A stretch of DNA of 61,525 nt from CAWDLX01 sp046728155 (lineage in GTDB: Bacteria; Actinomycetota; Actinomycetes; Mycobacteriales; Micromonosporaceae): assembly GCA_046728155.1 (NCBI GenBank), contig JBKPDY010000022.1:1-61525 (forward strand). Reading direction: 5' to 3'. Below the pieces are notes generated by a model. The model was not told where the DNA came from, did no database searches, and saw only the letters and a program-made list of their open reading frames with translations. Of the stretch, positions 16,177 through 24,838 are shown one piece after another. The stretch's first letter is position 1. Each line of letters opens with the position of its first letter. Both the position numbers and the translations under genes were made by a program.

Positions 16177-18339
16177 ATGGCGCAGAAGACGCAGGAGAAG
16201 GGAGTCACCGGCCCGGCGCCGGTGGTGGAAGACCCCAGCAAGGTCCGCAACGTGGTGCTGGTCGGGCACTCAGGTTCGGGGAAGACGACGTTGGTCGAGG
16301 CGCTGCTGGCTGTCAGCGGAACGATCCCCCGGGCCGGCTCGGTGACCGATGGCACCACGGTGAGCGACCACGATCCCGCCGCGATACGGCAGCAGCGTTC
16401 GGTCAGCCTGGCCTGCGCGCCCGTGCTGCATGATGGCGTGAAGATCAATCTGCTTGATACACCCGGTTACGCGGACTTCGTGGGCGAACTGCGCGCCGGT
16501 CTCCGTGCCGCTGACGGTGCGCTCTTCGTGGTCTCCGCAGTGGATGGTGTGGACGCGGCCACGGCCGCGCTGTGGGAGGAGTGTGCCGCGGTCGGCCTGC
16601 CCCGCGCGGTCGCCATCTCCCGGCTGGACCACCCGAGGGCCGACTTCGACGGCACCCTCGAACTGTGCCGCAGCACGTTCGGCGACGGAGTCCTACCGCT
16701 GTACCTGCCGATGCTCAGCGACGACGGCGAGTCGGTCATCGGCCTGATGGGTCTGATCACGCAGCGGATCTTCGACTACTCGACGGGGTACCCGCCCGAG
16801 ATCCGCGAACCCGACGCGGAACATCTGCCCGCAATCGCCGACGCGCGTACCGAACTGGTCGAGGCGATCATCGCCGAGAGCGAGGACGAGACGCTCATGG
16901 AGCGCTACGTCGCCGGCGAGGAACTGGAGAGCTCGATCCTCATCGAGGATCTGGAAAAGGCCGTCGCCCGCGGCTCGTTCTACCCCTTGATCGGGGTCTG
17001 CGCCGAGACCCGGCTCGGGCTCGACTCGCTGCTCGAGGTTCTCGCCAACGGCTTCCCGTCCCCGCTGGAGCACGACCTGCCGCCGGTGTCCGGAGTGGAC
17101 GGCTCGGCCCGTGCCCCGCTGACCTGTGACCGTGACGGCCCACTCGTGGCCGAGGTCGTCAAGACCACGATCGACCCGTACGTGGGCCGGGTCTCGCTGG
17201 TACGGGTCTTCTGCGGCACCCTACGTCCCGAGCAGACCGTGCACGTCTCCGGCCACGGCATGCAGGACCGCGGTCACCCCGACCACGATGCCGACGAACG
17301 GATCGCCCATCTGTACTCGCCGCTCGGCGGTCAGCTGCGCGAGGTTCCCTTCTGCGTGGCCGGCGACATCTGCGCCATCACCAAGTCGGGCTCGGCCGAG
17401 ACCGGAGACACGCTCTCCACAAAGGACACTCCGCTTCTGATGAGCGCATGGGACATGCCCGAGCCGCTGCTTCCGGTGGCGATTGTGGCCAAGACCCGGT
17501 CCGATGAGGACGCGCTCGCTAAGAATCTCGGCCGGTTGGTCGCCGGTGATCCGACGATGCGCCTCGAGCGCAACCCGGAGACCCGCCAGCTGGTGCTGTG
17601 GTGCATGGGCGAGGCGCACGCCGACGTCGTGCTGGAGCGGCTGAAGGCCGGCGGCGTGGAGCTCGACACCGAGCCGGTACGGGTTGCGTTGCGGGAGACC
17701 TTCGCCGCACCGTCCAAAGGGCACGGTCGCCACGTCAAGCAGTCGGGTGGCCACGGCCAGTACGGCGTCTGCGACATCGAGGTCGAGCCGCTGCCCCGGG
17801 GCGGCGGATTCGAGTTCCTCGACAAGGTGGTCGGCGGCGCGGTCCCGAACAACTACATCCCGTCGGTGGAGAAGGGTGTGCGTCATCAGATGGAGCGAGG
17901 GCTTGTCGCCGGCCATCAGGTGGTCGACGTCCGGGTGACCCTGGTCGACGGCAAGGCGCACAGCGTCGACTCCTCCGACGCGGCGTTCCAGACGGCCGGC
18001 TCGCTCGCCCTCAAGGACGCCGCCGAAAAGGGTCAGGTGATCCTGCTCGAACCGGTCGAGGATGTCGTGATCCGGGTTCCGGACGCGTTCGTCGGTGCCG
18101 TGATGAGCGACCTATCGGGCCGGCGGGGGCGCGTGCTAGGTACCGAGCCGGATGCGAACGGCAACGAGCGGACCGTCGTGCGGGCCGAGGTACCGGCAAC
18201 CGAACTCGTCCGATATGCGGTCGAGCTGCGGGCCATGACCTCCGGTTCGGGTACGTTCTCGCGCTCGTTCGCCCGCTACGAGCCGATGCCGTCGCACCTC
18301 GCCGAGGCCGTTCGCAAGGAGCACGCCGCCCACCACTGA
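16177..18339 (+). CDS. elongation factor G-like protein (EF-G2 type)
   Basis: A 720-residue translational GTPase paralogue. The P-loop is GHSGSGKTT (residues 30-38), and DTPGYADFVGEL carries the G3 box. The usual NKMD of the G4 box is replaced by SRLD, and the N-terminus is longer than canonical EF-G. These features match actinobacterial EF-G-like proteins whose role is unsettled. Domains II-V follow, including GHGQYGVCDIEVEPL and the C-terminal SGSGTFSRSFARYEPMP. I start at ATG 16177; upstream in-frame sequence is antisense to pgsA. It is not with rpsL/rpsG/tuf, so it is not the housekeeping fusA. Confidence 0.88.
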   Translation: MAQKTQEKGVTGPAPVVEDPSKVRNVVLVGHSGSGKTTLVEALLAVSGTIPRAGSVTDGTTVSDHDPAAIRQQRSVSLACAPVLHDGVKINLLDTPGYADFVGELRAGLRAADGALFVVSAVDGVDAATAALWEECAAVGLPRAVAISRLDHPRADFDGTLELCRSTFGDGVLPLYLPMLSDDGESVIGLMGLITQRIFDYSTGYPPEIREPDAEHLPAIADARTELVEAIIAESEDETLMERYVAGEELESSILIEDLEKAVARGSFYPLIGVCAETRLGLDSLLEVLANGFPSPLEHDLPPVSGVDGSARAPLTCDRDGPLVAEVVKTTIDPYVGRVSLVRVFCGTLRPEQTVHVSGHGMQDRGHPDHDADERIAHLYSPLGGQLREVPFCVAGDICAITKSGSAETGDTLSTKDTPLLMSAWDMPEPLLPVAIVAKTRSDEDALAKNLGRLVAGDPTMRLERNPETRQLVLWCMGEAHADVVLERLKAGGVELDTEPVRVALRETFAAPSKGHGRHVKQSGGHGQYGVCDIEVEPLPRGGGFEFLDKVVGGAVPNNYIPSVEKGVRHQMERGLVAGHQVVDVRVTLVDGKAHSVDSSDAAFQTAGSLALKDAAEKGQVILLEPVEDVVIRVPDAFVGAVMSDLSGRRGRVLGTEPDANGNERTVVRAEVPATELVRYAVELRAMTSGSGTFSRSFARYEPMPSHLAEAVRKEHAAHH

Positions 18340-18356
18340 CCTGGGCCGTCCGGCGG

Positions 18357-18956
18357 CTACCGCGCTGTTCGGCCGGCGGCGCGTTTCGTGCGCTGGCGCG
18401 CGGGCTTCGCGGGTCTCGGTGGCTCGAGCGCCTGACCCGGTGCGATGCTCTCCCACGCGCCGGCCAGCAGTCGACGCGTGTCCGGCAGCAGTTGCGGCAG
18501 CACCTTGGTACGGCCGACGACCGGCATGAAGTTGGTATCGCCACCCCAGCGGGGAACGACGTGCTGGTGTAGGTGGTCGGCGACGCCGGCACCGGCCACC
18601 GAACCCTGGTTCATGCCGATGTTGAAGCCGTGCGGACCGCTCGCCGCCCGGATGACGCGCATAGCGGTACGGGTGAACGTGCCGAGCTCGGTCGTCTCCC
18701 GGGCGGACAGATCGGTGTAGTCGGCCACATGCCGGAACGGCAGCACCATAAGATGACCTGGGTTGTACGGGTAGAGATTGAGCACCGCGAAAACCGTCCG
18801 ACCCAGCGCCACCACGAGCCCCTCGTCCGGTGGCAGGGTCGGCGCCCGGCAGAACGGGCACGACTCCTGCTCGGCGGGGAGCTTGCCCTCCCCGGTGACG
18901 TACGCCATCCGGTGTGGTGTCCACAACCGGCCGAGACCGTCAGGTTCGCCAGTCAC
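18357..18956 (-). CDS. HIT-family Ap4A phosphorylase/hydrolase-like protein
   Basis: A 199-residue HIT protein. The triad HxHxHxx is in DHLHQHVVPRW (about residues 135-145). CPFCRAP (about 32-38) supplies a zinc-site CxxC. FAVLNLYPYNPGHLMVLP is the conserved strand before the nucleotide pocket. The mycobacterial orthologue next to pgsA is an Ap4A phosphorylase. The start is the second of two tandem GTG codons (18954-18956), four nt after GGAGG; the frame upstream to 19061 lacks support. The C-terminus is basic. It sits between pgsA and thrS as in other actinobacteria, but is separated from pgsA by the EF-G-like gene. Confidence 0.88.
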   Translation of the reverse strand: MTGEPDGLGRLWTPHRMAYVTGEGKLPAEQESCPFCRAPTLPPDEGLVVALGRTVFAVLNLYPYNPGHLMVLPFRHVADYTDLSARETTELGTFTRTAMRVIRAASGPHGFNIGMNQGSVAGAGVADHLHQHVVPRWGGDTNFMPVVGRTKVLPQLLPDTRRLLAGAWESIAPGQALEPPRPAKPARQRTKRAAGRTAR

Positions 18957-19038
18957 CACACCTCCACGCCACGCAGGACCGATCATCGCGATGCTACCGA
19001 GCGGCCAACCCGCCGGCCGCGCCGCTCGTCCGAGGAGG

Positions 19039-19173
19039 CAGCATGACCGAGCCGACAGCAAGCAAGCATCGCGGGGCCGTCAGGCCCGAGCCGGGGTCCC
19101 CGCGGAAACGTGCAGCGAAGCGGAACGTCTTCGTGGGGTGGCAGGTGCGCAGCGAGCGCGGAGGCGAGGAGAG
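19039..19173 (+). repeat. dispersed coding-capable repeat, copy 2
   Basis: On the reverse strand this reads CTCGCCTCCGCGCTCGCT, CACCCCACGAAGACG, TTCCGCGGGGACCCCGG, GGCCTGACGGCCCCGCGATG and TGCTGTCGGCTCGGTC, the same blocks in the same order as 27540-27758. It lies between the HIT gene and the rightward 152-residue gene and ends one base before the ATG of the latter. Confidence 0.75.
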
Positions 19174-19177
19174 ATGA
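19043..19177 (+). CDS. possible 44-residue peptide encoded by repeat copy 2
   Basis: ATG at 19043 follows CGAGGAGGCAGC, a strong ribosome site. The peptide begins MTEPTASKHRGAVRPEPGSP and ends RSERGGEER. It resembles the PgsA tail encoded by copy 1 (EPTASENRRAARPE, RSERGGE). Its TGA overlaps the next ATG (ATGA, 19174-19177). It may be a translated repeat acting as a leader for the next gene, or a chance frame inside the repeat. Confidence 0.35.
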   Translation: MTEPTASKHRGAVRPEPGSPRKRAAKRNVFVGWQVRSERGGEER

Positions 19178-19632
19178 CAGCCGTACCCTTCGAGCTCGAC
19201 CGGGCCACCGAACGCAGGCTCGCCGCTCGTCTGTTCAACCGGGTCTGGGAGTTGCTCGACTCGGCCGACCGGGACGAGCAGGCCGACGAGGAGATGCTGC
19301 ACGCCGCCCACGCCAGCCGGTACCACTGGGGCCAGGCCGGTGAGCCGGTGAACTGGGCCCGCGGCGAGTGGCAGTGCTCGCGGGTCTACGCCACGCTCAA
19401 CCGGGCCGAGCCGGCACTGCACCATGCGCGGCGGTGCCTGCAGCTTGCCCAGGAGCACGATCTGAGCACCTTCGACGTCGGGGCGGCGCACGAAGCCATC
19501 GCGCGGGCGGCGAAGGCGGCCGAACTCTCCGACCACGCCGCCCTGCACGCTCAACTGGCGCTCGCCGCCGCGGAGCAGCTCACCGACCCCGAGGAGCGAC
19601 AGGTCCTGCTCGGCGACATCGCCTCGCTGTGA
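19174..19632 (+). CDS. hypothetical helical protein near thrS
   Basis: A 152-residue, alanine-rich, all-helical protein. WELLDSADRDEQADEEMLHA and the pattern YATLNRAEPALHHARRCLQL followed by AHEAIARAAKAAEL suggest two to three TPR-like helical hairpins. No enzymatic motif is seen. ATG at 19174 has GGAGAG just upstream and overlaps the stop of the 44-codon repeat ORF. It ends 3 bp from the convergent thrS stop. TPR-like interaction role is inferred. Confidence 0.7.
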   Translation: MTAVPFELDRATERRLAARLFNRVWELLDSADRDEQADEEMLHAAHASRYHWGQAGEPVNWARGEWQCSRVYATLNRAEPALHHARRCLQLAQEHDLSTFDVGAAHEAIARAAKAAELSDHAALHAQLALAAAEQLTDPEERQVLLGDIASL

Positions 19633-19635
19633 TGG

Positions 19636-21636
19636 TCACGACGCCGACGGGCCGGCGTTCGTCCGGGATCGTACGACATCGGCGACATGGGCCACCGCCT
19701 CGTCCAGTGGTACGGCATTTCGTTGTGTGCCGTCCCGGTAGCGGAACGAAACCGTACCCTCGGCCACGTCCTGATCGCCCGCGATCGCCATGAACGGGAT
19801 CTTGAGCTGCTGAGCCGTACGGATCTTCTTCTGCATGCGATCATCGGAGAGGTCGACCTCGGCGCGGATCCCCTCGGCCCGAAGCTTGTCCACAAAGGAC
19901 TGCAGATAAGCGGCGTGGTCATCGCGGATCGGGATGCCAACCACCTGGACCGGGGAGAGCCAGGCCGGGAACGCGCCGGCATAATGCTCGGTCAACACCC
20001 CGAAGAAGCGCTCGATCGAGCCGAAGAGCGCCCTGTGGATCATGATCGGCTGCTCCCGGGTGCCACCGGCCGCCTGGTACTCCAGCCCGAAGCGTTGTGG
20101 CATCTGAAAGTCCACCTGGATGGTCGACATCTGCCAGGTCCGGCCGATGGCGTCCTTGGCCTGGACGGAGATCTTCGGTCCGTAGAACGCCGCGCCGCCA
20201 GGGTCGGGGACAAGTGCCAGTCCGGAGTCGAGCGCGGCCGATCGCAGCGCCTCGGTGGCCTCGTCCCACTCCTCGTCTGATCCGACGTACTTCTCCGGGT
20301 TCTTTGTGGACAGTTCGAGGTAGAAGTCATCCAGGCCGTAGTCGCGCAACAGATCGAGCACGAACGTCAACAGCGATACCAGTTCCCCGCGCATCTGCTC
20401 CTTGGTGCAGTAGATGTGCGCGTCGTCCTGCGTCATCCCCCGGACCCGGGTCAGGCCGTGGACCACGCCGGACTTCTCGAACCGGTACACCGTCCCGAAC
20501 TCGAAGAGCCTCAGGGGCAGCTCACGGTAGGAGCGTCCCCGCGACCGGAAGATGAGGTTGTGGAACGGGCAGTTCATCGGTTTCAGGTAGTACTCGGCGC
20601 CCTCCATCGACATCGGCGGGTACATCGAGTCGGCGTACCAGTGCAGGTGCCCCGAGGTCTCGAAGAGTTGACCCTTCGTGATGTGCGGGGTGTTCACAAA
20701 GGAGTATCCGGCCTCCTCGTGCTGCTGCCGGGAGTAGTTCTCCAACTCGCGGCGGATGATGCCGCCCTTCGGGTGAAAGACGGCGAGGCCGGAGCCGATC
20801 TCGTCCGGAAACGAGAACAGGTCGAGGTCGGCGCCGATCTTCCGGTGGTCGCGGCGGGCCGCCTCCTCCAGCAGCTGCAGGTACGCCTTGAGCGCGTCGC
20901 GGGTCGGCCAGGCCGTCCCGTACACCCGCTGCAGCTGAGGATTGCGCTCCGATCCCCGCCAGTACGCCGCAGCGGTACGCATCAGCTTGAATGCACCGAT
21001 CAGCTTGGTGTTCGGCAGGTGCGGCCCGCGACACAGGTCACCCCACCGGCGCTCCCCGGTCTTGGGATCGACGTTGTCGTAGATGGTCAGCTCGCCGCCG
21101 CCCACCTCCATCACCTCGGCCGCGTCCACGTCGCCCTTGATCTCGACGAGCTCGAGCTTGAACGGTTCGGCGGCGAGCTCCGCCTTCGCCTCGTCGAGGG
21201 ACGCGAAGCGGCGCCGGCGAAACAGCTGACCCGCCTTGACGATCTCGTGCATCCGCTTCTCGAACCGCTCGAGGTCGTCCGGCTGGAACGGCTTGGCGAC
21301 CGCGAAGTCGTAATAGAAGCCGTTCTCGATGGGTGGCCCGATGCCGAGCTTCGCGCCGGGAAAGGTGTCCTGGACCGCCTGGGCCAGCACGTGCGCGGTC
21401 GAATGGCGAAGCACCGTCAGCCCGTCGGGCGAGTCGAGCGCCACAAGGTCGACCTCGGTGTCGGCCTCCGGTACCCAGTCGAGGTCCCGCAGCCGCCCTG
21501 ATAGGTCACGGACGACCACGATCGCCTGCGGCCCAGTCGTCGGTGCGCCGGCCCGGGTCACCGCGTCGGCACTCGTCGTCCCGGCCGGGACGACGACGCG
21601 GTCGGCCACGACGGCAGGGCGCTTCGATGCGGACAC
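19636..21636 (-). CDS. thrS: threonyl-tRNA synthetase
   Basis: A 666-residue class II synthetase that charges tRNA-Thr. The TGS domain occupies about residues 1-70. The editing domain carries HSTAHVLAQAVQDTFPGAK with its HxxxH. The class II core holds the motif 2 loop in FRSRGRSYRELPLRLFEFG, the zinc-site region LKPMNCPFHNLIF, and motif 3 near IMIHRALFGSIERFFG. The anticodon-binding domain begins near PAWLSPVQVVGIPI. GTG start at 21634-21636 with GGAGGAG upstream. No T-box leader is visible. It is the conserved anchor of the HIT/pgsA/pim neighbourhood. Confidence 0.97.
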   Translation of the reverse strand: MSASKRPAVVADRVVVPAGTTSADAVTRAGAPTTGPQAIVVVRDLSGRLRDLDWVPEADTEVDLVALDSPDGLTVLRHSTAHVLAQAVQDTFPGAKLGIGPPIENGFYYDFAVAKPFQPDDLERFEKRMHEIVKAGQLFRRRRFASLDEAKAELAAEPFKLELVEIKGDVDAAEVMEVGGGELTIYDNVDPKTGERRWGDLCRGPHLPNTKLIGAFKLMRTAAAYWRGSERNPQLQRVYGTAWPTRDALKAYLQLLEEAARRDHRKIGADLDLFSFPDEIGSGLAVFHPKGGIIRRELENYSRQQHEEAGYSFVNTPHITKGQLFETSGHLHWYADSMYPPMSMEGAEYYLKPMNCPFHNLIFRSRGRSYRELPLRLFEFGTVYRFEKSGVVHGLTRVRGMTQDDAHIYCTKEQMRGELVSLLTFVLDLLRDYGLDDFYLELSTKNPEKYVGSDEEWDEATEALRSAALDSGLALVPDPGGAAFYGPKISVQAKDAIGRTWQMSTIQVDFQMPQRFGLEYQAAGGTREQPIMIHRALFGSIERFFGVLTEHYAGAFPAWLSPVQVVGIPIRDDHAAYLQSFVDKLRAEGIRAEVDLSDDRMQKKIRTAQQLKIPFMAIAGDQDVAEGTVSFRYRDGTQRNAVPLDEAVAHVADVVRSRTNAGPSAS

Positions 21637-21672
21637 GGTGAGCTCCTCCGGTCAGTACGTTTGGCCCCGGAC

Positions 21673-21678
21673 AGTGTA
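21673..21678 (-). promoter_or_regulatory. probable -10 element of thrS
   Basis: TACACT on the minus strand lies 36 nt before the GTG start, leaving room for a short leader with GGAGGAG. No convincing -35 match was seen. Confidence 0.35.
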
Positions 21679-21741
21679 CTAATGCACTTTGTGGGCCGGC
21701 GTCCGTGCTGACACGGGCCCCGGCGGGTCGCGGCTGACGCC

Positions 21742-21760
21742 GCCCCGGCCCAGGCGGGGC
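21742..21760 (-). terminator. short GC hairpin after the VIT-VWA gene
   Basis: GCCCCG (21742-21747) and CGGGGC (21755-21760) form a 6-bp stem with a 7-nt loop just beyond the VIT-VWA stop codon. No T-tract follows, so it is at most a weak intrinsic terminator. Confidence 0.35.
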
Positions 21761-21766
21761 TGGGGC

Positions 21767-24085
21767 TCAGGCCTTCCAGAAGGCCTTTGGCCTTCCGGTG
21801 GCGGCCAGCTCGTCGAGCACCGTCAGCGCTCTGGCCCATACAGCGGCGAACTCGTCGGCAGGCATCGTCGCTGCGGAGTCGCCCGCGAGAGCCGCGGCCA
21901 GTTCCCGCGCCGCGGCCAGACGCCTCACGTCGACCCCAGCCGTCTCCAGCTGGCGGATCAGCGCCACCAACCGCGTACCGAGGTCCGCGAGCAGCTCTCG
22001 CCGCTCGTACTCCGGGGAATCCGCGGCGGATCGCAGCCGTTGTGCCTCCTCCGCCGCTTGGATCCGGACCTGGGCCAGTTCGCGCGAGGCGGCGTCCGCT
22101 CTTGCCCTGGCCAACCAGGGCAGACCTCGTACGGCGGCGGCCCGGGGCATCGACGTCGTCGGTGGCGCCATCATCATCGGCGCCGACGCGGCGAGCAGAC
22201 GTCCGGTCATCGGCGCATACGCCACCCCGATCGCCTCCGCCTCCCAGCCGCGGGGCAGCTCGACCGGCTGGACGACGCGGTGCGGTTCACCCCCCTCGGT
22301 CACCACTCGGGTGTCCACAGCGATCCACGCCGTGAACCGACAGAGCACGCCGAACTTGAGCGATGTGGCGATGATGCGCTGCTCAGCCGCCTCGTCAGAT
22401 CGACCGGCCGCGTATGCGTCCTCGAGGTCGCGCAGGTGTGACCGGGCCCAGCTGAGCGTCACAGCCGGATCGTCGCTTCGCCGCCCGTCGGTGCGCACCG
22501 TCCATTCGCGAGCGTCGCGGGTCCGGCCTGAGACGGTTACCGCCGGGGGGATCCCCTGGTAACGACCGGTGATCACGAGTGGTGCGCCGGGGAAAAGGTC
22601 GGGGAGCCTGGCCGGGGAGAGCGTGCCCTCGATCAGGCCGACGGCGGTCAACCGCAGAGCGGCCACGACCGGGGCACCGATCCGGCGGTGGATGTGGTCC
22701 ATCGCGTCGTCCAGTCGGTCTTCGCTCTCGACCAGTTCGCACCGTCCACCCCCGACACTCGCCAGTCGACCGAGGAATCCGGCGTTGATGGCCTCGTCGA
22801 TTCCGACGGTATGCACACGTACGCCCGCCAAGCCCGGGGTGATCTGGGCGAGAATCTGGTCCTCGTTGCCGACCTGCCCGTCGGTGATCAGCACCAGGAC
22901 CCGGTCGCGGTTCTGGTCCGTGAGCAGGCCGATGGCCGTCGTGAGCGGCGTGAGCATCTCCGTCCCGCCGCGTGCGTCCACTCTGGACAGATGCTCGACC
23001 GCCCGGTAACGGTGGCGATCGGTCGCCGGCACAAGACCCTTCGGCAGCGCCGCCGGAAACTCCGCATAGTTGTCGAATGTCAGCACGGCGAACCGGTCCA
23101 CAGTGGTCAGTGTGTCGACGATGCGGCTGGCGGCCCTCCGCGCGGCCACCATCTTCCAGCCCGACATGCTGCCGGAGCGGTCCAGGACCAGTACGACATC
23201 GCGCGGACGGGGCGACGCAGAGGCCGTCGGCGGGATCACCGTCAGGCGCAACGTCCCCTGGTCGCCGTCCGCGTCCGGTACATACGTCAGCGCGTGCGCG
23301 ATCTCCTCCGGCTGACCGTAAGCCAACCGCAGGATGAAGTCACGGTCCACCCGTTCGCCTGGCCGGATCTCGACATGGTTGCCCTCCTGCGCCACGGTGT
23401 GCAGGCTGGACCGCACCCCGCCGAGCGGAAGTCCGGCCGGGTCGAGGTCGACACCGATGCTGAGCCGGACCGGGTTCGGGAACCCCGGCAGCAGCACCGG
23501 CGGCGTGATCCGGGAGGCATCGGGCACCGCGTCGGTATCCTCCGCCCAACCGGCGCCGACCGGGTCGTCGGGCAGCGCCGAGCCGGGAATGTAGCGTGGC
23601 GCTACGACGAGCGGGAGGCGGTACGTCGCCTCACCGTCCTCATAGGAAAGGGGCCCGACGACCGTCAGGGCCACGCTTACCCGCTCGCCCGGCAGGATGT
23701 TGCCGACCCGCAGTGTGAACACGTCCGGCCGCTCCTCCTCCGCGATCGCGGCCCGCCGCCCCGACGCGACCGCCTCGTCGTACTCCGCTCGCGCCTTCGC
23801 CCGCTCCTTCAGTTCCGCCTCCACCACCCGGTCGTCCGCGGTCAGCCGCAACCCGGTCACCGCCGCCCGATCGGGCAGCGGGAAGATGTACGTCGCCTCC
23901 AGCGGGGCCGGGAACGGGTTGTGAAAGCCCTGTGTCAGAACGGTCCGCGCCACAAGACCGGTGATGCTGACGGCCGCGTCGATGCCGTGCAGTGGAAGGT
24001 TGCCTCGCTCGGTCGTGAGCGCGCCGAGCCCGGCCTCCCGGTCGGTCGCGGTATCGGCGGTGTTGGGCAGCGGCGCAATCTTCAT
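21767..24085 (-). CDS. VIT and von Willebrand factor A domain protein
   Basis: A 772-residue protein. Residues about 15-150 are a VIT (inter-alpha-trypsin inhibitor) domain: ATYIFPLPDRAAVTGLRL, then ERAKARAEYDEAVASGR. The VWA domain (about 290-470) has a complete MIDAS motif in VLVLDRSGSMSGWKM, with GGTEM and ITDGQVGNE. The C-terminal third is Ala/Arg-rich helix. No signal peptide or membrane segment is seen, so it is probably cytosolic, unlike eukaryotic ITIH proteins. Its ATG overlaps the stop of the MerR-like gene (ATGA, 24082-24085). Bacterial VIT-VWA proteins are usually of unknown function; metal-dependent protein binding is inferred. Confidence 0.88.
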   Translation of the reverse strand: MKIAPLPNTADTATDREAGLGALTTERGNLPLHGIDAAVSITGLVARTVLTQGFHNPFPAPLEATYIFPLPDRAAVTGLRLTADDRVVEAELKERAKARAEYDEAVASGRRAAIAEEERPDVFTLRVGNILPGERVSVALTVVGPLSYEDGEATYRLPLVVAPRYIPGSALPDDPVGAGWAEDTDAVPDASRITPPVLLPGFPNPVRLSIGVDLDPAGLPLGGVRSSLHTVAQEGNHVEIRPGERVDRDFILRLAYGQPEEIAHALTYVPDADGDQGTLRLTVIPPTASASPRPRDVVLVLDRSGSMSGWKMVAARRAASRIVDTLTTVDRFAVLTFDNYAEFPAALPKGLVPATDRHRYRAVEHLSRVDARGGTEMLTPLTTAIGLLTDQNRDRVLVLITDGQVGNEDQILAQITPGLAGVRVHTVGIDEAINAGFLGRLASVGGGRCELVESEDRLDDAMDHIHRRIGAPVVAALRLTAVGLIEGTLSPARLPDLFPGAPLVITGRYQGIPPAVTVSGRTRDAREWTVRTDGRRSDDPAVTLSWARSHLRDLEDAYAAGRSDEAAEQRIIATSLKFGVLCRFTAWIAVDTRVVTEGGEPHRVVQPVELPRGWEAEAIGVAYAPMTGRLLAASAPMMMAPPTTSMPRAAAVRGLPWLARARADAASRELAQVRIQAAEEAQRLRSAADSPEYERRELLADLGTRLVALIRQLETAGVDVRRLAAARELAAALAGDSAATMPADEFAAVWARALTVLDELAATGRPKAFWKA

Positions 24086-24726
24086 CTCGTGCTCCCTTCA
24101 GAACGCGGCAATAGTCCCTTGTGGACAAGCAGATCGAGGAGCGGCTGGGCTGCGGCGCGGATCGCGGCGAGGTCGGCGGCATCTGGGCCAACCGGCAGCA
24201 GCAGGATCGCCTCACCCAGCCGTACGCCGTGGAGGAAGCCGTCCGGCGGCGGTCCCACGGCGGGAGGCGGAGCAGTCGAGCGGGTCCAGAACCGTGTGCC
24301 GGCCCCAGTGGCCGGCACGGCCTCGCGCGCATCGACATCAGGCAGCAGATCTGCCGCGACCTCGGCATCGCGTAGCAGATCTGCCGGTACGTCAGCATCG
24401 CGCAGCAGCTCTGCCGGTACTTCGGCGATCTTGCGAAGGGTGGAGTCGGTCGCGCCGGTGAGTTCGGCCTGGACCTCGGCGAGGGTGTACCCCTGGGCCT
24501 GCCGGCGCTTGATCGCCACGAGCTGCAGCAGGTGTCGGGGACCGTACCGCGCCGTACGGCCCTGGCTCGCCAGCGGCCGATCGACCAGCCCGATGGTGGC
24601 GTACCAGCGGATCAGGCGACGATCGGGGACCGGCGTGACCCGGGCGTTCGGCGCGCGGACGTCGCCGGCCGCGAGCGCCTCGGTCGCCCGTCGAACCAGC
24701 TCCTCCAGTGACCAACCCCGTTCCAC
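24082..24726 (-). CDS. MerR-like helix-turn-helix protein with internal 10-residue repeats
   Basis: A 214-residue protein. DRRLIRWYATIGLVDRPL and RYGPRHLLQLVAIKRRQAQG (residues about 34-80) match a MerR-type winged helix, and GYTLAEVQAEL continues the dimer helix. Then come three 10-residue repeats (ELLRDADVPA, DLLRDAEVAA, DLLPDVDARE) and a C-terminal region with no assigned fold. It is coupled to the VIT-VWA gene by ATGA and probably regulates that pair. The start is GTG at 24724-24726. A -10 hexamer lies 6 nt upstream, so the mRNA is probably leaderless. Confidence 0.75.
   Translation of the reverse strand: MERGWSLEELVRRATEALAAGDVRAPNARVTPVPDRRLIRWYATIGLVDRPLASQGRTARYGPRHLLQLVAIKRRQAQGYTLAEVQAELTGATDSTLRKIAEVPAELLRDADVPADLLRDAEVAADLLPDVDAREAVPATGAGTRFWTRSTAPPPAVGPPPDGFLHGVRLGEAILLLPVGPDAADLAAIRAAAQPLLDLLVHKGLLPRSEGSTR
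24336..24425 (-). repeat. three tandem 30-bp units inside the MerR-like gene
   Basis: Units at 24336-24365, 24366-24395 and 24396-24425 share the core AGCAGMTCTGCCG. They encode the in-frame 10-residue repeats of the regulator. Length variation between strains would be expected. Confidence 0.75.
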
Positions 24727-24732
24727 CCGACG

Positions 24733-24762
24733 ATAGTGACACTGTTACGATGACACTGTCAA
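24733..24762 (-). promoter_or_regulatory. promoter with direct repeats upstream of the MerR-like gene
   Basis: On the minus strand TTGACA (24762-24757) is followed after 18 bp by CACTAT (24738-24733), 6 nt before the GTG start. Two direct repeats TGACACTGT (plus-strand 24737-24745 and 24751-24759, 14-bp period) cover the spacer. Each is nearly palindromic. The long spacer with a dyad is typical of MerR-controlled promoters, so autoregulation is likely. Confidence 0.6.
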
Positions 24763-24784
24763 GCAGTTCGGAGGCGGGCGATCA

Positions 24785-24822
24785 TGGACGTTTGTGGTTG
24801 CCAGAGCAACCACAAACGTTCA
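24785..24822. repeat. hairpin repeat family B, copy 1
   Basis: ACGTTTGTGGTTGC (24788-24801) and GCAACCACAAACGT (24806-24819) are perfect 14-bp inverted arms with a 4-nt loop; three more pairs (one G-T) extend the stem to 24785-24822. A related hairpin lies at 50824-50861. It is downstream of the leftward DUF1707 gene and could end its transcript. Confidence 0.75.
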
Positions 24823-24838
24823 GCGTTCAGAGGTGAGG

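Noticed and set aside
16177..18339. Housekeeping fusA
   Set aside because: Not linked to rpsL/rpsG/tuf, and the NKxD box is SRLD; it fits the EF-G-like paralogue.
21637..21766. T-box riboswitch upstream of thrS
   Set aside because: No specifier hairpin or conserved T-box sequence is visible, and only about 36 nt separate the likely -10 from the start codon.
22688..24736. 682-codon open frame on the plus strand
   Set aside because: It is antisense to the VIT-VWA and MerR-like genes, which have clear domains. Its product is Arg/Gly/Pro-rich with no fold; long antisense frames are normal in high-GC DNA.
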